Source of the DNA: an uncultured Alphaproteobacteria bacterium
Lineage (GTDB): Bacteria; Pseudomonadota; Alphaproteobacteria; UBA8366; JADFVY01
Assembly (NCBI GenBank): GCA_947259795.1
Contig: CAMYNJ010000126.1
Coordinates: 1-53,179 of the forward strand
DNA length: 53,179 bases
Direction of reading: 5' to 3'
This document shows, piece after piece, positions 1 through 8,824 of this stretch. The position numbers were made by a program, and so were the translations under genes. Within the stretch, counting starts at the first letter, position 1. The number at the start of each line of letters is the position of its first letter. The notes beneath the pieces were generated by a model that saw only the letters and a list, made by a program, of their open reading frames with translations, did not search any database and was not told the origin of the DNA.

Positions 1-248
1 CGGGCCTGAACCCCCGGGAGTCGGCCGAGTTGAACCAGCTTCTGCTGTTCATCAAGACCGAACACAAGATCGGGCTATTGCTGATCGAACACGATATGAT
101 CGTCGTCATGGGGATTTCCGACCGCATCGTGGTGCTGGACTATGGCCGCAAGATTTCCGACGGCACGCCGGAGGAGGTGCGCAACGATCCGGCCGTGATC
201 CGTGCCTATCTCGGTGAAGACGAAGACGAGGCGGAGGCGGCGCGATGA
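1..248 (+). CDS. livG: Branched-chain amino acid ABC transporter ATP-binding protein LivG, C-terminal end (partial)
   Basis: This is the last ~80 residues of an ABC ATPase; the gene starts before the window and the first full codon is at 3-5. The visible part opens at GLNPRES, just after the expected Walker B/D-loop, followed by the H-loop stretch LLIEHDMIVVMGISDRIVVL and the C-terminal tail YGRKISDGTPEEV typical of LivG. It would energise uptake of leucine, isoleucine and valine at the inner membrane. The stop overlaps the next start as ATGA (245-248), so it is translationally coupled to livF. The acidic end (GEDEDEAEAA) is unremarkable. Family identity is secure from the motif order and the neighbour. 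Confidence 0.9.
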   Translation, partial: GLNPRESAELNQLLLFIKTEHKIGLLLIEHDMIVVMGISDRIVVLDYGRKISDGTPEEVRNDPAVIRAYLGEDEDEAEAAR

Positions 249-970
249 CCGGCGAAGCGATGCTGTCCGTTTCCGGCGTCCATACGTTCTATGGCAATAT
301 CGAGGCACTGCGTGGCGTCGATCTGGAAGTGAACCGGGGTGAAATCGTCACCATGATCGGTGCCAACGGCGCCGGCAAATCGACTCTCCTGATGACGATC
401 TGTGGCAATCCGCACGCGGCGCGGGGGCGCATCGTACTGGAAGACACGGACATCACCGCGCTGCCCACCGACGCGATCGTTCACCGTGGCATCGCGCAGT
501 CGCCCGAGGGCCGGCGCATCTTCCCCCGCATGACCGTCATGGAAAACCTGATGATGGGTGCGACGGTTGCCGACCCGGCATATTTCGACGAGGATCTGGC
601 CGGGGTCTTCGAACTGTTTCCGATCCTGAAAGAACGCAGCGACCAGCGAGGTGGAACCCTCTCTGGCGGCGAACAGCAGATGTTGGCGATCGGGCGGGCG
701 CTCATGAGCCGCCCGCGGTTGCTGCTGCTTGACGAGCCGTCCCTGGGTCTGGCGCCGCTGGTCGTCAAGCACATATTCAAAACGCTGCGCGACATCAACG
801 AGCAGCAGGACATGACGATATTCCTCGTCGAGCAGAACGCCTTTCACGCGCTGCAGCTGGCGCACCGCGGCTACGTCATGGTCAACGGCCGCATTACACT
901 CAGCGGCACGGGAGAGGAGTTGCTCGCCACGTCAGAGGTGCGCGCGGCCTATCTCGAGGGCGGACACTAA
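245..970 (+). CDS. livF: Branched-chain amino acid ABC transporter ATP-binding protein LivF
   Basis: A 241-residue ABC ATPase of normal LivF length. Visible motifs are Walker A GANGAGKST (residues 39-47), signature LSGGEQQ (139-145), Walker B LLLLDEPSLGLAP with D163/E164, and the H-loop region FLVEQNAFHAL. It pairs with LivG as the second nucleotide-binding subunit of the high-affinity branched-chain amino acid (or related amide) importer. The ATG overlaps the livG stop by 4 bases. The following small membrane gene begins 13 bases after its stop and the binding protein lies further downstream, so this is the 3' end of a liv operon whose permeases are outside the window. The true substrate cannot be read from the ATPase. 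Confidence 0.95.
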   Translation: MTGEAMLSVSGVHTFYGNIEALRGVDLEVNRGEIVTMIGANGAGKSTLLMTICGNPHAARGRIVLEDTDITALPTDAIVHRGIAQSPEGRRIFPRMTVMENLMMGATVADPAYFDEDLAGVFELFPILKERSDQRGGTLSGGEQQMLAIGRALMSRPRLLLLDEPSLGLAPLVVKHIFKTLRDINEQQDMTIFLVEQNAFHALQLAHRGYVMVNGRITLSGTGEELLATSEVRAAYLEGGH

Positions 971-983
971 GGGGGCGCGATGT

Positions 984-1352
984 ATGGAACAGTTGATCGG
1001 AAACAGCCTGACCGTGTTTATCGGTGTGACCTGCGTTTTGGCCGGCGGGGCCGCCTGGATGACCGGCCATGCGCTTGCCACGAACTGGCGCCCGGCGTGG
1101 CAGGCGGTAGGCTATGCCCTGCTGCTCGCGCTGGCGGACCGTTTTCTGATCTTCGCCCTGTTCGAGGGCCAACTGCTATCGCTGGCCGGTTTTGCACTCG
1201 ATGCCACATCGCTGGTTGTTATTGCGCTCGCGGGACATCGGATCACCCTCGTCGGCCAGATGGTCAGCCAATATCCATGGTTGTACGAACGGCAAGGTCT
1301 GTTATCGTGGCGTCAACGCAGCCCCGTCATGTCGGGCGTCAGCCAGGAATGA
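984..1352 (+). CDS. Small membrane protein of the liv operon, DUF6867-like
   Basis: A 122-residue protein with about three hydrophobic segments (roughly residues 6-28, 38-58 and 64-84) and a polar tail ending near residue 122. A motif GQMVSQYPWLYER follows the last helix. It resembles the small DUF6867 proteins found after livF in alphaproteobacterial branched-chain amino acid transporter operons; I assign this from memory of the family and its position. The start ATG is 13 bases after the livF stop. Function is unknown; an accessory role for the permease is inference from context only. Confidence 0.75.
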   Translation: MEQLIGNSLTVFIGVTCVLAGGAAWMTGHALATNWRPAWQAVGYALLLALADRFLIFALFEGQLLSLAGFALDATSLVVIALAGHRITLVGQMVSQYPWLYERQGLLSWRQRSPVMSGVSQE

Positions 1353-1482
1353 CGGAGACATCTACAAAGCCGTTGCAGTAGAGCTGGAAGCAGCATAATT
1401 TTACGCTTAACGCGCTCGGTCAATCGCTGCGCGGTTTGTATTATCTTGGTCCCGTCTCAAGGGACCCCTGACAGGGAGTAAA

Positions 1483-2592
1483 ATGAGAATGAAAGGACAT
1501 ATGAGCGTTTTCGCGGCCGTTGCCGCGGTATCCCTCTTCGGCGCCGCGACGGCGCATGCCGATATCACGATCGCCACCGCCGGCCCGATGACCGGCCAGT
1601 ACGCCAGTTTCGGGGCGCAGATGAAGGCCGGCGCGGAACAGGCCGTCGCCGACATCAACGCCAAGGGCGGCGTGCTCGGACAGAAACTCGTGCTTGAGAT
1701 CGGCGACGACGCCTGCGATCCCAAGCAAGCCGTGGCCGTGGCCAACCAGATGGTCAACAAGGGGATCAAGCTGATGGCCGGGCATTTCTGCTCCGGCTCG
1801 TCGATCCCGGCTTCGGCGGTCTATAACGAGGAAGGCATCCTGCAGATCTCGCCGGCCTCGACCAACCCGAAACTGACCGACCAGGGGCTGGACAACGTGT
1901 TTCGCACTTGCGGCCGCGACGACCAGCAGGGCCAGGTCGCGGGGGCTTTCCTTGCCAACAAGTTCAAGGGCAAGAAGATTGCCATCATCCACGACAAGAC
2001 CGCCTACGGCAAAGGCCTGGCTGACGAAACCATGAAGTACATGAACAAGGCCGGGCAGAAAGAGGCCATGTACGAGGCTTACACCGCCGGTGAGAAGGAC
2101 TATTCCGCTCTCGTCTCGAAGCTGAAGCAAGCCGGCGTCGATGTCCTCTATGTCGGCGGCTATCACACTGAGGCAGGCCTCATCGTGCGCCAGATGCGCG
2201 ATCAGGGCATGAAGACGATGCTGATGTCGGGCGACGCGCTGGTTACCGACGAATATTGGGCGATCACCGGCGCCGCCGGCGAAGGCACGCTGATGACCTT
2301 CAGCCCGGACCCGCGCAAGAACCCGGTCGCCGCCCCGGTCGTCGAGGCCTTCCGCAAGAAGGGCATCGAGCCGGAGGGCTACGTCCTTTATACCTACGGC
2401 GCAATCCAGGCCTGGGCGCAGGCTGTCGAGAAATCGGGCGGCACGGACACCAGTAAGGTGGTTGCGACCTTGCATAGCAATCAGTTCGATACCGTCCTCG
2501 GCAAGATCGGTTTCGATAAGAAGGGCGACGTGACCGCGCCTGGTTATGTGTTCTACGAGTGGAAGAACGGCAAGTACGACTATCTGCAGTAG
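1483..2592 (+). CDS. Branched-chain amino acid ABC transporter periplasmic substrate-binding protein (LivK/LivJ type)
   Basis: A 369-residue type I periplasmic binding protein. Residues 1-26 form a signal peptide ending AATAHA, and mature DITIATAGPMTGQYASFG is the classic LivJ/K start. Cysteines in DDACDPKQ and GHFCSGSS are placed as in the conserved disulfide of the family. It captures amino acid ligands in the periplasm for the LivFGHM importer. An AGGGAG ribosome site sits 6 bases before the ATG. The leader contains a TATTAT -10-like element (1439-1444) and a 6-bp hairpin (1448-1466), so the gene may also be transcribed separately from livF. It is followed by a strong terminator. Ligand specificity is not determined by sequence alone. 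Confidence 0.93.
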   Translation: MRMKGHMSVFAAVAAVSLFGAATAHADITIATAGPMTGQYASFGAQMKAGAEQAVADINAKGGVLGQKLVLEIGDDACDPKQAVAVANQMVNKGIKLMAGHFCSGSSIPASAVYNEEGILQISPASTNPKLTDQGLDNVFRTCGRDDQQGQVAGAFLANKFKGKKIAIIHDKTAYGKGLADETMKYMNKAGQKEAMYEAYTAGEKDYSALVSKLKQAGVDVLYVGGYHTEAGLIVRQMRDQGMKTMLMSGDALVTDEYWAITGAAGEGTLMTFSPDPRKNPVAAPVVEAFRKKGIEPEGYVLYTYGAIQAWAQAVEKSGGTDTSKVVATLHSNQFDTVLGKIGFDKKGDVTAPGYVFYEWKNGKYDYLQ

Positions 2593-2617
2593 GATACTGG
2601 ACCGGAAGGGACCGGAA

Positions 2618-2655
2618 GGGCCCGGCCTGCGCGGTCGGGCCCTTTCTTTTTTCTT
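2618..2655 (+). terminator. Rho-independent terminator after the liv operon
   Basis: A 10-bp stem (2618-2627 with 2633-2642, one G-T pair) has a 5-base loop and is followed by a T-rich run through about 2655. It begins 25 bases after the livK-type stop and ends the liv operon before the MDR oxidoreductase. Confidence 0.9.
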
Positions 2656-2739
2656 GTGGCGTTGGGCCGCTCCGTCGTCCCGAGCCGCAATCGCTCTGGC
2701 ATAAGATCGGCGGTTGTCTGCGAGCCTGGAGGACATGCC

Positions 2740-3744
2740 ATGAAAGCCTGGGAAATCGTTTCGGACGGCGGGATCGACGCGCTGGCATGCAACGAGCGGC
2801 CGACGACGGCGCCGGGGCCGGGCGAGGTGTTGGTGCGCATGCGCGCCAACTCGATCAATTTCCGCGACCTTTCCACCGTGCTGGACCCGGGCGCGCGCAA
2901 CCTGCCCTATCCGCGCATCCCCAATTCCGACGGCGCCGGCGAGGTGGCCGCGACGGGGCCCGGCGTCACGCGCTGGAAGGCGGGCGACCGGGTGGCGGGC
3001 TGCTTCTTCCAGGACTGGCCGGCGGGCGGCATTTCGGCCGGGGCCATGGCGACCGCACTGGGCGGCGCGCTGGACGGCGTGCTGGCAGAGCAGGCGGCGC
3101 TGCGCGAGGGCGGGCTGGTCGCGATACCCGACCACCTGTCCTTCGAGGAGGCGGCCTGCCTGCCCTGCGCCGGGCTGACAGCTTGGAACTGCCTGATCGC
3201 GGGCGGTGGATTGCGCGCCGGGGAGACGGTGCTGCTGCTGGGCACCGGCGGCGTATCGATCTTCGCGCTGCAGTTCGCCATTGCCGCGGGCGCGCGGGTC
3301 ATTATTACCTCGTCCAGCGATGAGAAGCTGGAACGCGCGCGCGCCATGGGCGCCCATGAAACCATCAATTACATCGACCATCCCGGCTGGGCGACGCGAT
3401 TCCTGGAACTGACCGGCGGGCGCGGCGCCGACCATGTGCTGGAGGTCGGCGGTCCGGGCACCATGGAGCAGTCGATCGAGGCGGTGCGGGTCGGCGGCCA
3501 TATTGCCTATGTCGGCGTGCTGACCGGCGGCGCGATCAATCCGGTCGGCATCATGCGCAAATCGATCCGGCTGCAGGGCGTCTATGTCGGTAGCCGCGCC
3601 ATGTTCGAGGACATGAACCGTGCACTGGCCCTGCATGATCTGCATCCCGTCATCGACCGGACTTTCTCCTTCGCGGACGCGCGCGATGCCTTTCACCATA
3701 TGAAGGCGGCGGGGCATTTCGGAAAGATTGTGATTACGGTATAG
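2740..3744 (+). CDS. Zinc-independent MDR-family NAD(P)-dependent oxidoreductase (quinone oxidoreductase-like)
   Basis: A 334-residue medium-chain dehydrogenase/reductase. The N-terminal GroES-like fold carries SINFRDLSTVLD, where the NFRD signature replaces the catalytic zinc cysteine of alcohol dehydrogenases. The nucleotide-binding loop is LLGTGGVSIFALQ and the C-terminal region ADARDAFHHMKAAGHFGKIV is typical of the family. The structural zinc cysteines are also absent, so it is probably a zinc-free NAD(P)H-dependent reductase such as a quinone or enone reductase. I chose the ATG at 2740 because GGAGG sits 7 bases upstream; a GTG at 2656 lacks this and falls in the terminator T-run. It stands alone after the liv terminator. 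The substrate is unknown. Confidence 0.85.
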   Translation: MKAWEIVSDGGIDALACNERPTTAPGPGEVLVRMRANSINFRDLSTVLDPGARNLPYPRIPNSDGAGEVAATGPGVTRWKAGDRVAGCFFQDWPAGGISAGAMATALGGALDGVLAEQAALREGGLVAIPDHLSFEEAACLPCAGLTAWNCLIAGGGLRAGETVLLLGTGGVSIFALQFAIAAGARVIITSSSDEKLERARAMGAHETINYIDHPGWATRFLELTGGRGADHVLEVGGPGTMEQSIEAVRVGGHIAYVGVLTGGAINPVGIMRKSIRLQGVYVGSRAMFEDMNRALALHDLHPVIDRTFSFADARDAFHHMKAAGHFGKIVITV

Positions 3745-3799
3745 CCCTGATTTCCCGCGCGGCTCACGCCGACGTGACCCTTCTGCAACCGAAACACGC

Positions 3800-3826
3800 T
3801 TGACTCCTATATCGCTCCGATATACT
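3800..3826 (+). promoter_or_regulatory. Putative sigma70-type promoter of the PadR/RND operon
   Basis: TTGACT at 3800-3805 and TATACT at 3821-3826 are separated by 15 bases, slightly short of the ideal spacing. The first dyad of the operator set fills the spacer and the second overlaps the expected start site, the geometry expected for repression. This is prediction from sequence only. Confidence 0.5.
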
Positions 3827-3859
3827 GGTTATATCGTTTCGATATATATCGACTCGATA
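3808..3859. promoter_or_regulatory. Three tandem dyads, probable operators for the PadR regulator
   Basis: Two perfect inverted repeats of the form TATATCG-N3-CGATATA lie at 3808-3824 and 3830-3846. A third, shorter one (TATCG-N3-CGATA) lies at 3847-3859. All have a 3-base spacer. They sit immediately before the padR gene and its downstream efflux genes, so autoregulation of the operon is the natural reading. The motif differs from the ATGT-N8-ACAT element known for some PadR proteins, so the assignment of binder is inference. Confidence 0.65.
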
Positions 3860-3915
3860 CGACCCCTTCAGGGCGGCGCGAATATGGCCGCCCTTTACCG
3901 CGCGGGAGCAGGATC

Positions 3916-4461
3916 ATGGATGTCAGGATGGTTTGTCTCGGTGTACTGACGCTGGGCGACGCCACCGGCTACGAAATTCGCAAGATGTTCGAGGAAGGAC
4001 CGTTCCAGTATTTCACGGATGCGGGCTTCGGATCGATCTATCCGGCGCTGAAGAAGCTGCATGGCGAGGGTTATGTGACGGTTCGCGAACAGGCGCAGGA
4101 CAGCCGGCCCGACAAGAAGGTCTATACCATCACGCCGGCAGGCCGCGCGGCCTTCACGGCGGCCATCGCCAAGGCTCCCGGGGCCGACAAGTTCCGCTCC
4201 GACTTCCTGCTGGCGATGTTTTTCGAGCATTTCATGCCGCCGGACCTGATCGCTGAAGCCGTGGACGAACGCATCAAATGGTACCGGGAGAAGCTGGAGC
4301 TTATGCAGTCCTGCGACCGGTCGGGATGGGGCGCGGGTCCGACATTCGTGAACCTGTTCGGCCAGGCTGTCTACGGGGCGGCGGCGAATTTCCTGGAGGA
4401 AAATCGCGATGGGCTGATCAAGTCGGCGGGATATCCCCCAAAACCCGAAGCGGCGGAATAG
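3916..4461 (+). CDS. PadR-family transcriptional regulator
   Basis: A 181-residue protein with the PadR winged-helix domain at residues 3-85: VCLGVLTLGDATGYEIRKMF, then GSIYPALKKLHGEGYVTV and KVYTITPAGRAAF. The C-terminal half (~90-165) is the helical Vir_AcT-type dimerisation and effector domain. PadR proteins are usually repressors released by phenolic or hydrophobic compounds. It is the first gene of an operon with an adaptor and an RND pump (19-base gap to the next gene), and three dyads lie just upstream. It therefore most likely represses this efflux operon and senses a pump substrate; the ligand cannot be inferred. Confidence 0.92.
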   Translation: MDVRMVCLGVLTLGDATGYEIRKMFEEGPFQYFTDAGFGSIYPALKKLHGEGYVTVREQAQDSRPDKKVYTITPAGRAAFTAAIAKAPGADKFRSDFLLAMFFEHFMPPDLIAEAVDERIKWYREKLELMQSCDRSGWGAGPTFVNLFGQAVYGAAANFLEENRDGLIKSAGYPPKPEAAE

Positions 4462-4480
4462 GCAGGAGGGTGCAAGGACA

Positions 4481-5602
4481 ATGAAAGGCTCCTACCTGAT
4501 TGCGCTCGTTGTCGCGCTGGCGGCCGCCCTATGGATGGCTTCGCCCTATCTGATCGGCGCCCCCGAAGAGACCGAAAGCGCCTCTGGCGCCGCCGCGGTG
4601 CCGACCGAGCCGGCGGCGAAGACGCCCATGCGGGTGCAGGTCCGCCAATCGATCGCGGAGACGAGGGTCAATTCGCTGGTGCTGACCGGGCAGACCGAGG
4701 CCTCACGCCAGGCCACTGCCAGGGCGGAAACGGCGGCGCGCGTCGTCGCGGTCGAAGCCGAGAAAGGCGCGCCAGTAGCCGAGGGCGACATCATCGTACG
4801 ACTGGCCATCGACGATCGCGAGGCCCTGCTGAACGAGGCCCGGGCACTGCTGAAGCAGCGCAAGATCGAATATACGGCGGCCAGTGAACTGTCGTCCAAG
4901 GGCTTCCAGACGCAGACCAGGCTGGCGGAGGCCAATGCCAATCTGGAGGCCGCGGAAGCGCGCCTGAGGCGCATCCAGATCGATATCGAGCGCACCGTGA
5001 TCCGCGCCCCCTTCGACGGCGTGATCCAGACCCGCATGGTGGAGGTCGGCGACTATCTGGGGATCGGCGATCCGATCGCCCTGATTGTCGACCTTGACCC
5101 ACTGATCGCGGTTGCCCAGTTGTCGGAGCGCGAGATTGCCGGCGTCGTAAGTGGCGGCAAGGGCAAGGTGCGGCTGATCACCGGCGATATCGTTGACGGG
5201 CGGGTGCGCTATGTCTCGTCCGTGGGCAGCCAGGGCACCCGGACCTTCCGCGTGGAACTGGCGATCGACAATGCCGAAAACCGCCTGGCGGCGGGGCTGA
5301 CAGCAGAAATCCGACTGCCGGTGATGGCCGTCGAGGCGCACAACATGTCGCCTGCGGCCCTGACGCTGGACGATGCCGGAATCGTCGGCGTGAAGATCGT
5401 CGATGCGGCCAACATCGTGCGGTTCCACCCGGTCGAACTGGTTGCCGATGGGACGGACGGCATCTGGATCGGCGGCCTGCCCCATGAGGCGAAGATCATC
5501 ACGGTGGGTCAGGAATTCGTGCTGCCGGGCCAGACGGTTACGCCGGTGCCGGAAGGCAGCATCCCGTCATTGCCCGGAAGACTAAGCGGGAGCGCACTGT
5601 GA
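4481..5602 (+). CDS. RND efflux periplasmic adaptor subunit (HlyD/MFP family)
   Basis: A 373-residue adaptor. An N-terminal hydrophobic segment (residues 2-24) is a signal peptide or anchor and is followed by an Ala/Pro/Glu-rich linker. The barrel-sandwich half RAETAARVVAVEAEKGAPV leads into a helical hairpin (~115-165, LLKQRKIEYTAASELSS) and returns with TVIRAPFDGVIQTRMVEVGD. A beta-barrel and membrane-proximal domain follow. It bridges the inner-membrane pump and an outer-membrane channel not encoded nearby. The GGAGGG ribosome site is good. The stop overlaps the permease GTG start by 4 bases, so the two are coupled. The absence of a lipobox cysteine suggests it is not a lipoprotein. Confidence 0.9.
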   Translation: MKGSYLIALVVALAAALWMASPYLIGAPEETESASGAAAVPTEPAAKTPMRVQVRQSIAETRVNSLVLTGQTEASRQATARAETAARVVAVEAEKGAPVAEGDIIVRLAIDDREALLNEARALLKQRKIEYTAASELSSKGFQTQTRLAEANANLEAAEARLRRIQIDIERTVIRAPFDGVIQTRMVEVGDYLGIGDPIALIVDLDPLIAVAQLSEREIAGVVSGGKGKVRLITGDIVDGRVRYVSSVGSQGTRTFRVELAIDNAENRLAAGLTAEIRLPVMAVEAHNMSPAALTLDDAGIVGVKIVDAANIVRFHPVELVADGTDGIWIGGLPHEAKIITVGQEFVLPGQTVTPVPEGSIPSLPGRLSGSAL

Positions 5603-8600
5603 AACTGATCGACGCCGCCCTTTCGCGTTCGCGCACGGTGATTTCGGCGCTGCTGCTGATCCTCGTCAGCGGCGCATACGCATGGGTGGAAATCCCCAAG
5701 GAAGCCGACCCGGACATCACCATCCCGAAGATCTACATCACGATCAATCATGAAGGCATCAGCCAGGAGGATGCCGAGCGGGTGCTGGTACGCCCGATGG
5801 AGGAAAAATTGCGCTCTATCGAGGGCGTGAAGGAAATGATCTCCTGGGCGCGCGAGGGCGGCGCCAACATCCTGCTGGAATTCGACGCCGGTTTCGACCC
5901 CGACAGCGCGTTGCTGGACGTGCGCGAGGAGGTCGACAACGCCAAGAACGACTTGCCCGCCGAAAGCGATGAACCCCATGTGCAGGAGGTCAATATCAGC
6001 CTGTTCCCGGTGCTCGTGGTGACCATGTCGGGCCCGCTGCCGGAACGCGCGCTGCTGGCCCTGGCGCGCGACCTCAAGGATGAGGTCGAGGCGCTCCCGG
6101 CGGTCCTGGAGGTCAAGATCGCGGGCGACCGCGACGAACGGGTAGAGGTTATCGTCGACCCGATCCTGGTCGAGAGCTACGCGCTGGACCCGGAACAAAT
6201 GGCCGTCGTCGTCACCCGATTCAACCAGTTGATCGCCGCCGGCGCGATGGATACCGGCCAGGGCCGCTTTTCGGTCAAGGTGCCCGGCGTATTCGATTCC
6301 GTGCGCGACATCATGAAGCTGCCGATCAAGGTGGAAGGCGACGCGGTTATCACGCTGGCCGACATCGCCTCGGTGCGCCGAACCTTCCGCGATGCCGAGG
6401 GATTCGCCCGGGTCAATGGCCAACCGGCGTTGGCGCTGGAAGTCTCCAAGCGCGCCGGCGAGAACATTATCGACACCATCGAGGCAGTAAGGGAAATAGT
6501 CGAGGCGACGCGGTCGGGCTGGCCGGAGACCATCGAGATTACCTATAGCCAGGATAAGTCGAAGGACATCCGTTTGATCCTGGGCGATCTGCAGAACAAT
6601 GTCATCAGCGCGGTGCTGCTGGTGATGATCGTCGTCATAGCGGCGCTCGGCCTGCGTTCAGGCTTCCTGGTCGGCATCGCCATTCCGGGTTCGTTCCTGT
6701 CCGGCATCCTGGTGCTGGCCGCCTTTGGAATGACGATGAATATCGTGGTGCTGTTCGCGCTGATCCTGGCCGTCGGCATGCTGGTGGACGGCGCCATCGT
6801 GGTCACCGAATATGCCGACCGCAAAATGACCGAGGGCGAACCGCGCAGGCTGGCCTACGGGATGGCGGCCAAGCGCATGTCATGGCCGATCATAGCCTCG
6901 ACCGCGACCACGCTGGCCGCCTTCCTGCCGCTGCTGTTCTGGCCGGGCATCGTAGGCGAGTTCATGAAATATCTGCCGATCACACTGATCGCGACGCTTG
7001 CCGCGTCGCTGACGATGGCGCTGATCTTCGTGCCGACCGTCGGCGCCTATATCGGCAAGGCCGGCGCCGAGGACGAACAAACCGCCCTGGCCCTGGCCGC
7101 GGGCAGCGGTGAGGAATTGATGCGCCTGAAAGGACCGGTCGGCCTGTACGTCCGCTTGCTGGCGCTGGCCTTGCGCTGGCCCTCGCTGGTGCTTTTGCTT
7201 GCCGTGCTGACGCTGGGCGGCACTTGGATAGCCTACGCAAGCTTCGGCAAGGGCGTGGAATTCTTCCCCGAGGTCGAACCCGACCGCGCCGTGGTGCAGA
7301 TCCATGCGCGCGGCAACTTGTCGGCCCTGGAGCAGGACCAGCTGGTCGCCCGGGTCGAGGCCCATGTGCTGGATATCGCCGGGGAACGGAACGAATTCAC
7401 CACCGTCTATACTGCCAGCGGCAAGCGGGAAAGCCGAACGGAGGAAGCCGAAGACGTGATCGGCACGATCTCGCTGGATTTCGTCAAGTGGGACCAGCGC
7501 CGCACGGCCCGCGAAATCCTGGACGACATCCAGGGGCGTAGCGCCGGCATTCCCGGCATCATCGTCGAGACCAGGAAGGAGGAAGGCGGCCCGCCGGTCG
7601 GCAAGCCGATTCATGTAGAACTGGCCGCGAACGACTGGGATCGGCTGTACCCGGTGGTCGATCTCGTGCGTGCGCGCGTCGAACAGATGGAAGGCTTGCG
7701 CGACATCGAGGACAGCCGCCCGATCCCCGGCATCGAATGGGAATTGCAGGTCGACCATGAACAGGCGGCGCGCTTCGGCGCCGATGTTGCGGTGATCGGC
7801 TGGTTCGTGCAGATGGTCACCAAGGGGCTGAATATCAGCTCCTACCGGCCCGACAACAGCGACGAGGAACTGGACATCGTCATCCGCTTCCCCGAGGCGA
7901 ACCGCACGCTTGTACAGATGGACAGCATCCGCATCCGCACCGAGTTGGGGCTGGTGCCGATCGGCAATTTCGTCAAGCGCGTGGCGCGGCCCAAGGCCGG
8001 TACGCTGCAGCGGGTTAATATGCATCGAGTCATGTCGGTGAAGGCGGACGTGATGGAAGGCGTGCTGGCCGACGACAAGGTACACGAACTGCGCGAATGG
8101 ATCGCCGGCGTAAAACTGCCGCCGGGCGTGACCTATAGGTTCAAGGGTGAGGACGAAGAGCAGGCCGCCGCACAGGCCTTCCTCGGCAAGGCCTTCGGCG
8201 TGGCGCTGTTCATCATGGCGATCATCCTGGTGACCCAGTTCAACAGCTTCTACAGCGGCTTCTTGATCCTGTCGGCGGTGATCATGTCGACGGTCGGGGT
8301 GTTGCTGGGGCTGCTGATCACCGGCCAGCCCTTCGGCATCGTGATGAGCGGCGTCGGCGTGATCGCGCTGGCCGGCATCGTAGTGAATAACAATATCGTG
8401 CTGATCGACACATTCGACCGGCTGCGCGCGGTCGAGCCCGATCCGAAGCTGGCGGTACTGCGCACCGGCGCCCAGCGCCTGCGGCCGGTGCTGCTGACCA
8501 CGGTGACGACGATCCTGGGCCTGCTGCCGATGGTGCTGAGCACGAATATCGATTTCTTCAGCCGCCAGATCACCGTCGGCGCACCCTCGACCCAGTGGTG

Positions 8601-8802
8601 GACCCAGCTGTCGACGGCCATCGCCTTCGGACTGGCCTTCGCAACGGTGCTGACCCTGGTGGTGACGCCGTCGGCCCTGATGCTACGGGCCAATATGCGC
8701 GGCCGAATCGATCAATGGCGCGACGCGCGCGTGCGCCGCAAGGCGGCGAAAGCCGCGGCCGACCGGGCGGAAACGCCGCCGATTAAGCAGGCCGCCGAGT
8801 AA
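5599..8802 (+). CDS. RND-family efflux permease (AcrB-like inner-membrane pump)
   Basis: A 1067-residue proton-driven RND transporter of standard length. It has one transmembrane helix near residues 11-30, a large periplasmic loop with EIPKEADPDITIPKIYITIN, helices TM2-6 (~333-490), TM7 (~525-545), a second periplasmic loop, and TM8-12 (~860-1040). TM4 carries VGMLVDGAIVVTEYAD, retaining D397 while the neighbouring acidic residue of AcrB is Gly. TM10 shows GIVVNNNIVLIDTFDRLR in place of a lysine motif. These fit the family branch common in alphaproteobacteria rather than true AcrB. Its GTG start overlaps the adaptor stop. No outer-membrane factor follows, so a TolC-like protein elsewhere is assumed. 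The exported compound is unknown. Confidence 0.92.
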   Translation: MKLIDAALSRSRTVISALLLILVSGAYAWVEIPKEADPDITIPKIYITINHEGISQEDAERVLVRPMEEKLRSIEGVKEMISWAREGGANILLEFDAGFDPDSALLDVREEVDNAKNDLPAESDEPHVQEVNISLFPVLVVTMSGPLPERALLALARDLKDEVEALPAVLEVKIAGDRDERVEVIVDPILVESYALDPEQMAVVVTRFNQLIAAGAMDTGQGRFSVKVPGVFDSVRDIMKLPIKVEGDAVITLADIASVRRTFRDAEGFARVNGQPALALEVSKRAGENIIDTIEAVREIVEATRSGWPETIEITYSQDKSKDIRLILGDLQNNVISAVLLVMIVVIAALGLRSGFLVGIAIPGSFLSGILVLAAFGMTMNIVVLFALILAVGMLVDGAIVVTEYADRKMTEGEPRRLAYGMAAKRMSWPIIASTATTLAAFLPLLFWPGIVGEFMKYLPITLIATLAASLTMALIFVPTVGAYIGKAGAEDEQTALALAAGSGEELMRLKGPVGLYVRLLALALRWPSLVLLLAVLTLGGTWIAYASFGKGVEFFPEVEPDRAVVQIHARGNLSALEQDQLVARVEAHVLDIAGERNEFTTVYTASGKRESRTEEAEDVIGTISLDFVKWDQRRTAREILDDIQGRSAGIPGIIVETRKEEGGPPVGKPIHVELAANDWDRLYPVVDLVRARVEQMEGLRDIEDSRPIPGIEWELQVDHEQAARFGADVAVIGWFVQMVTKGLNISSYRPDNSDEELDIVIRFPEANRTLVQMDSIRIRTELGLVPIGNFVKRVARPKAGTLQRVNMHRVMSVKADVMEGVLADDKVHELREWIAGVKLPPGVTYRFKGEDEEQAAAQAFLGKAFGVALFIMAIILVTQFNSFYSGFLILSAVIMSTVGVLLGLLITGQPFGIVMSGVGVIALAGIVVNNNIVLIDTFDRLRAVEPDPKLAVLRTGAQRLRPVLLTTVTTILGLLPMVLSTNIDFFSRQITVGAPSTQWWTQLSTAIAFGLAFATVLTLVVTPSALMLRANMRGRIDQWRDARVRRKAAKAAADRAETPPIKQAAE

Positions 8803-8824
8803 AGGGTGGCGCGCTACATCGCCG

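Noticed and set aside
1441-3717. Long open frame on the minus strand opposite livK and the MDR gene
   Set aside because: It has no recognisable motif, overlaps clear genes on the plus strand, and is the kind of open antisense frame that GC-rich coding DNA produces by chance.
6880-8085. Minus-strand frame opposite the RND permease
   Set aside because: Full-length RND homology on the plus strand leaves no room for it, and it has no motif.
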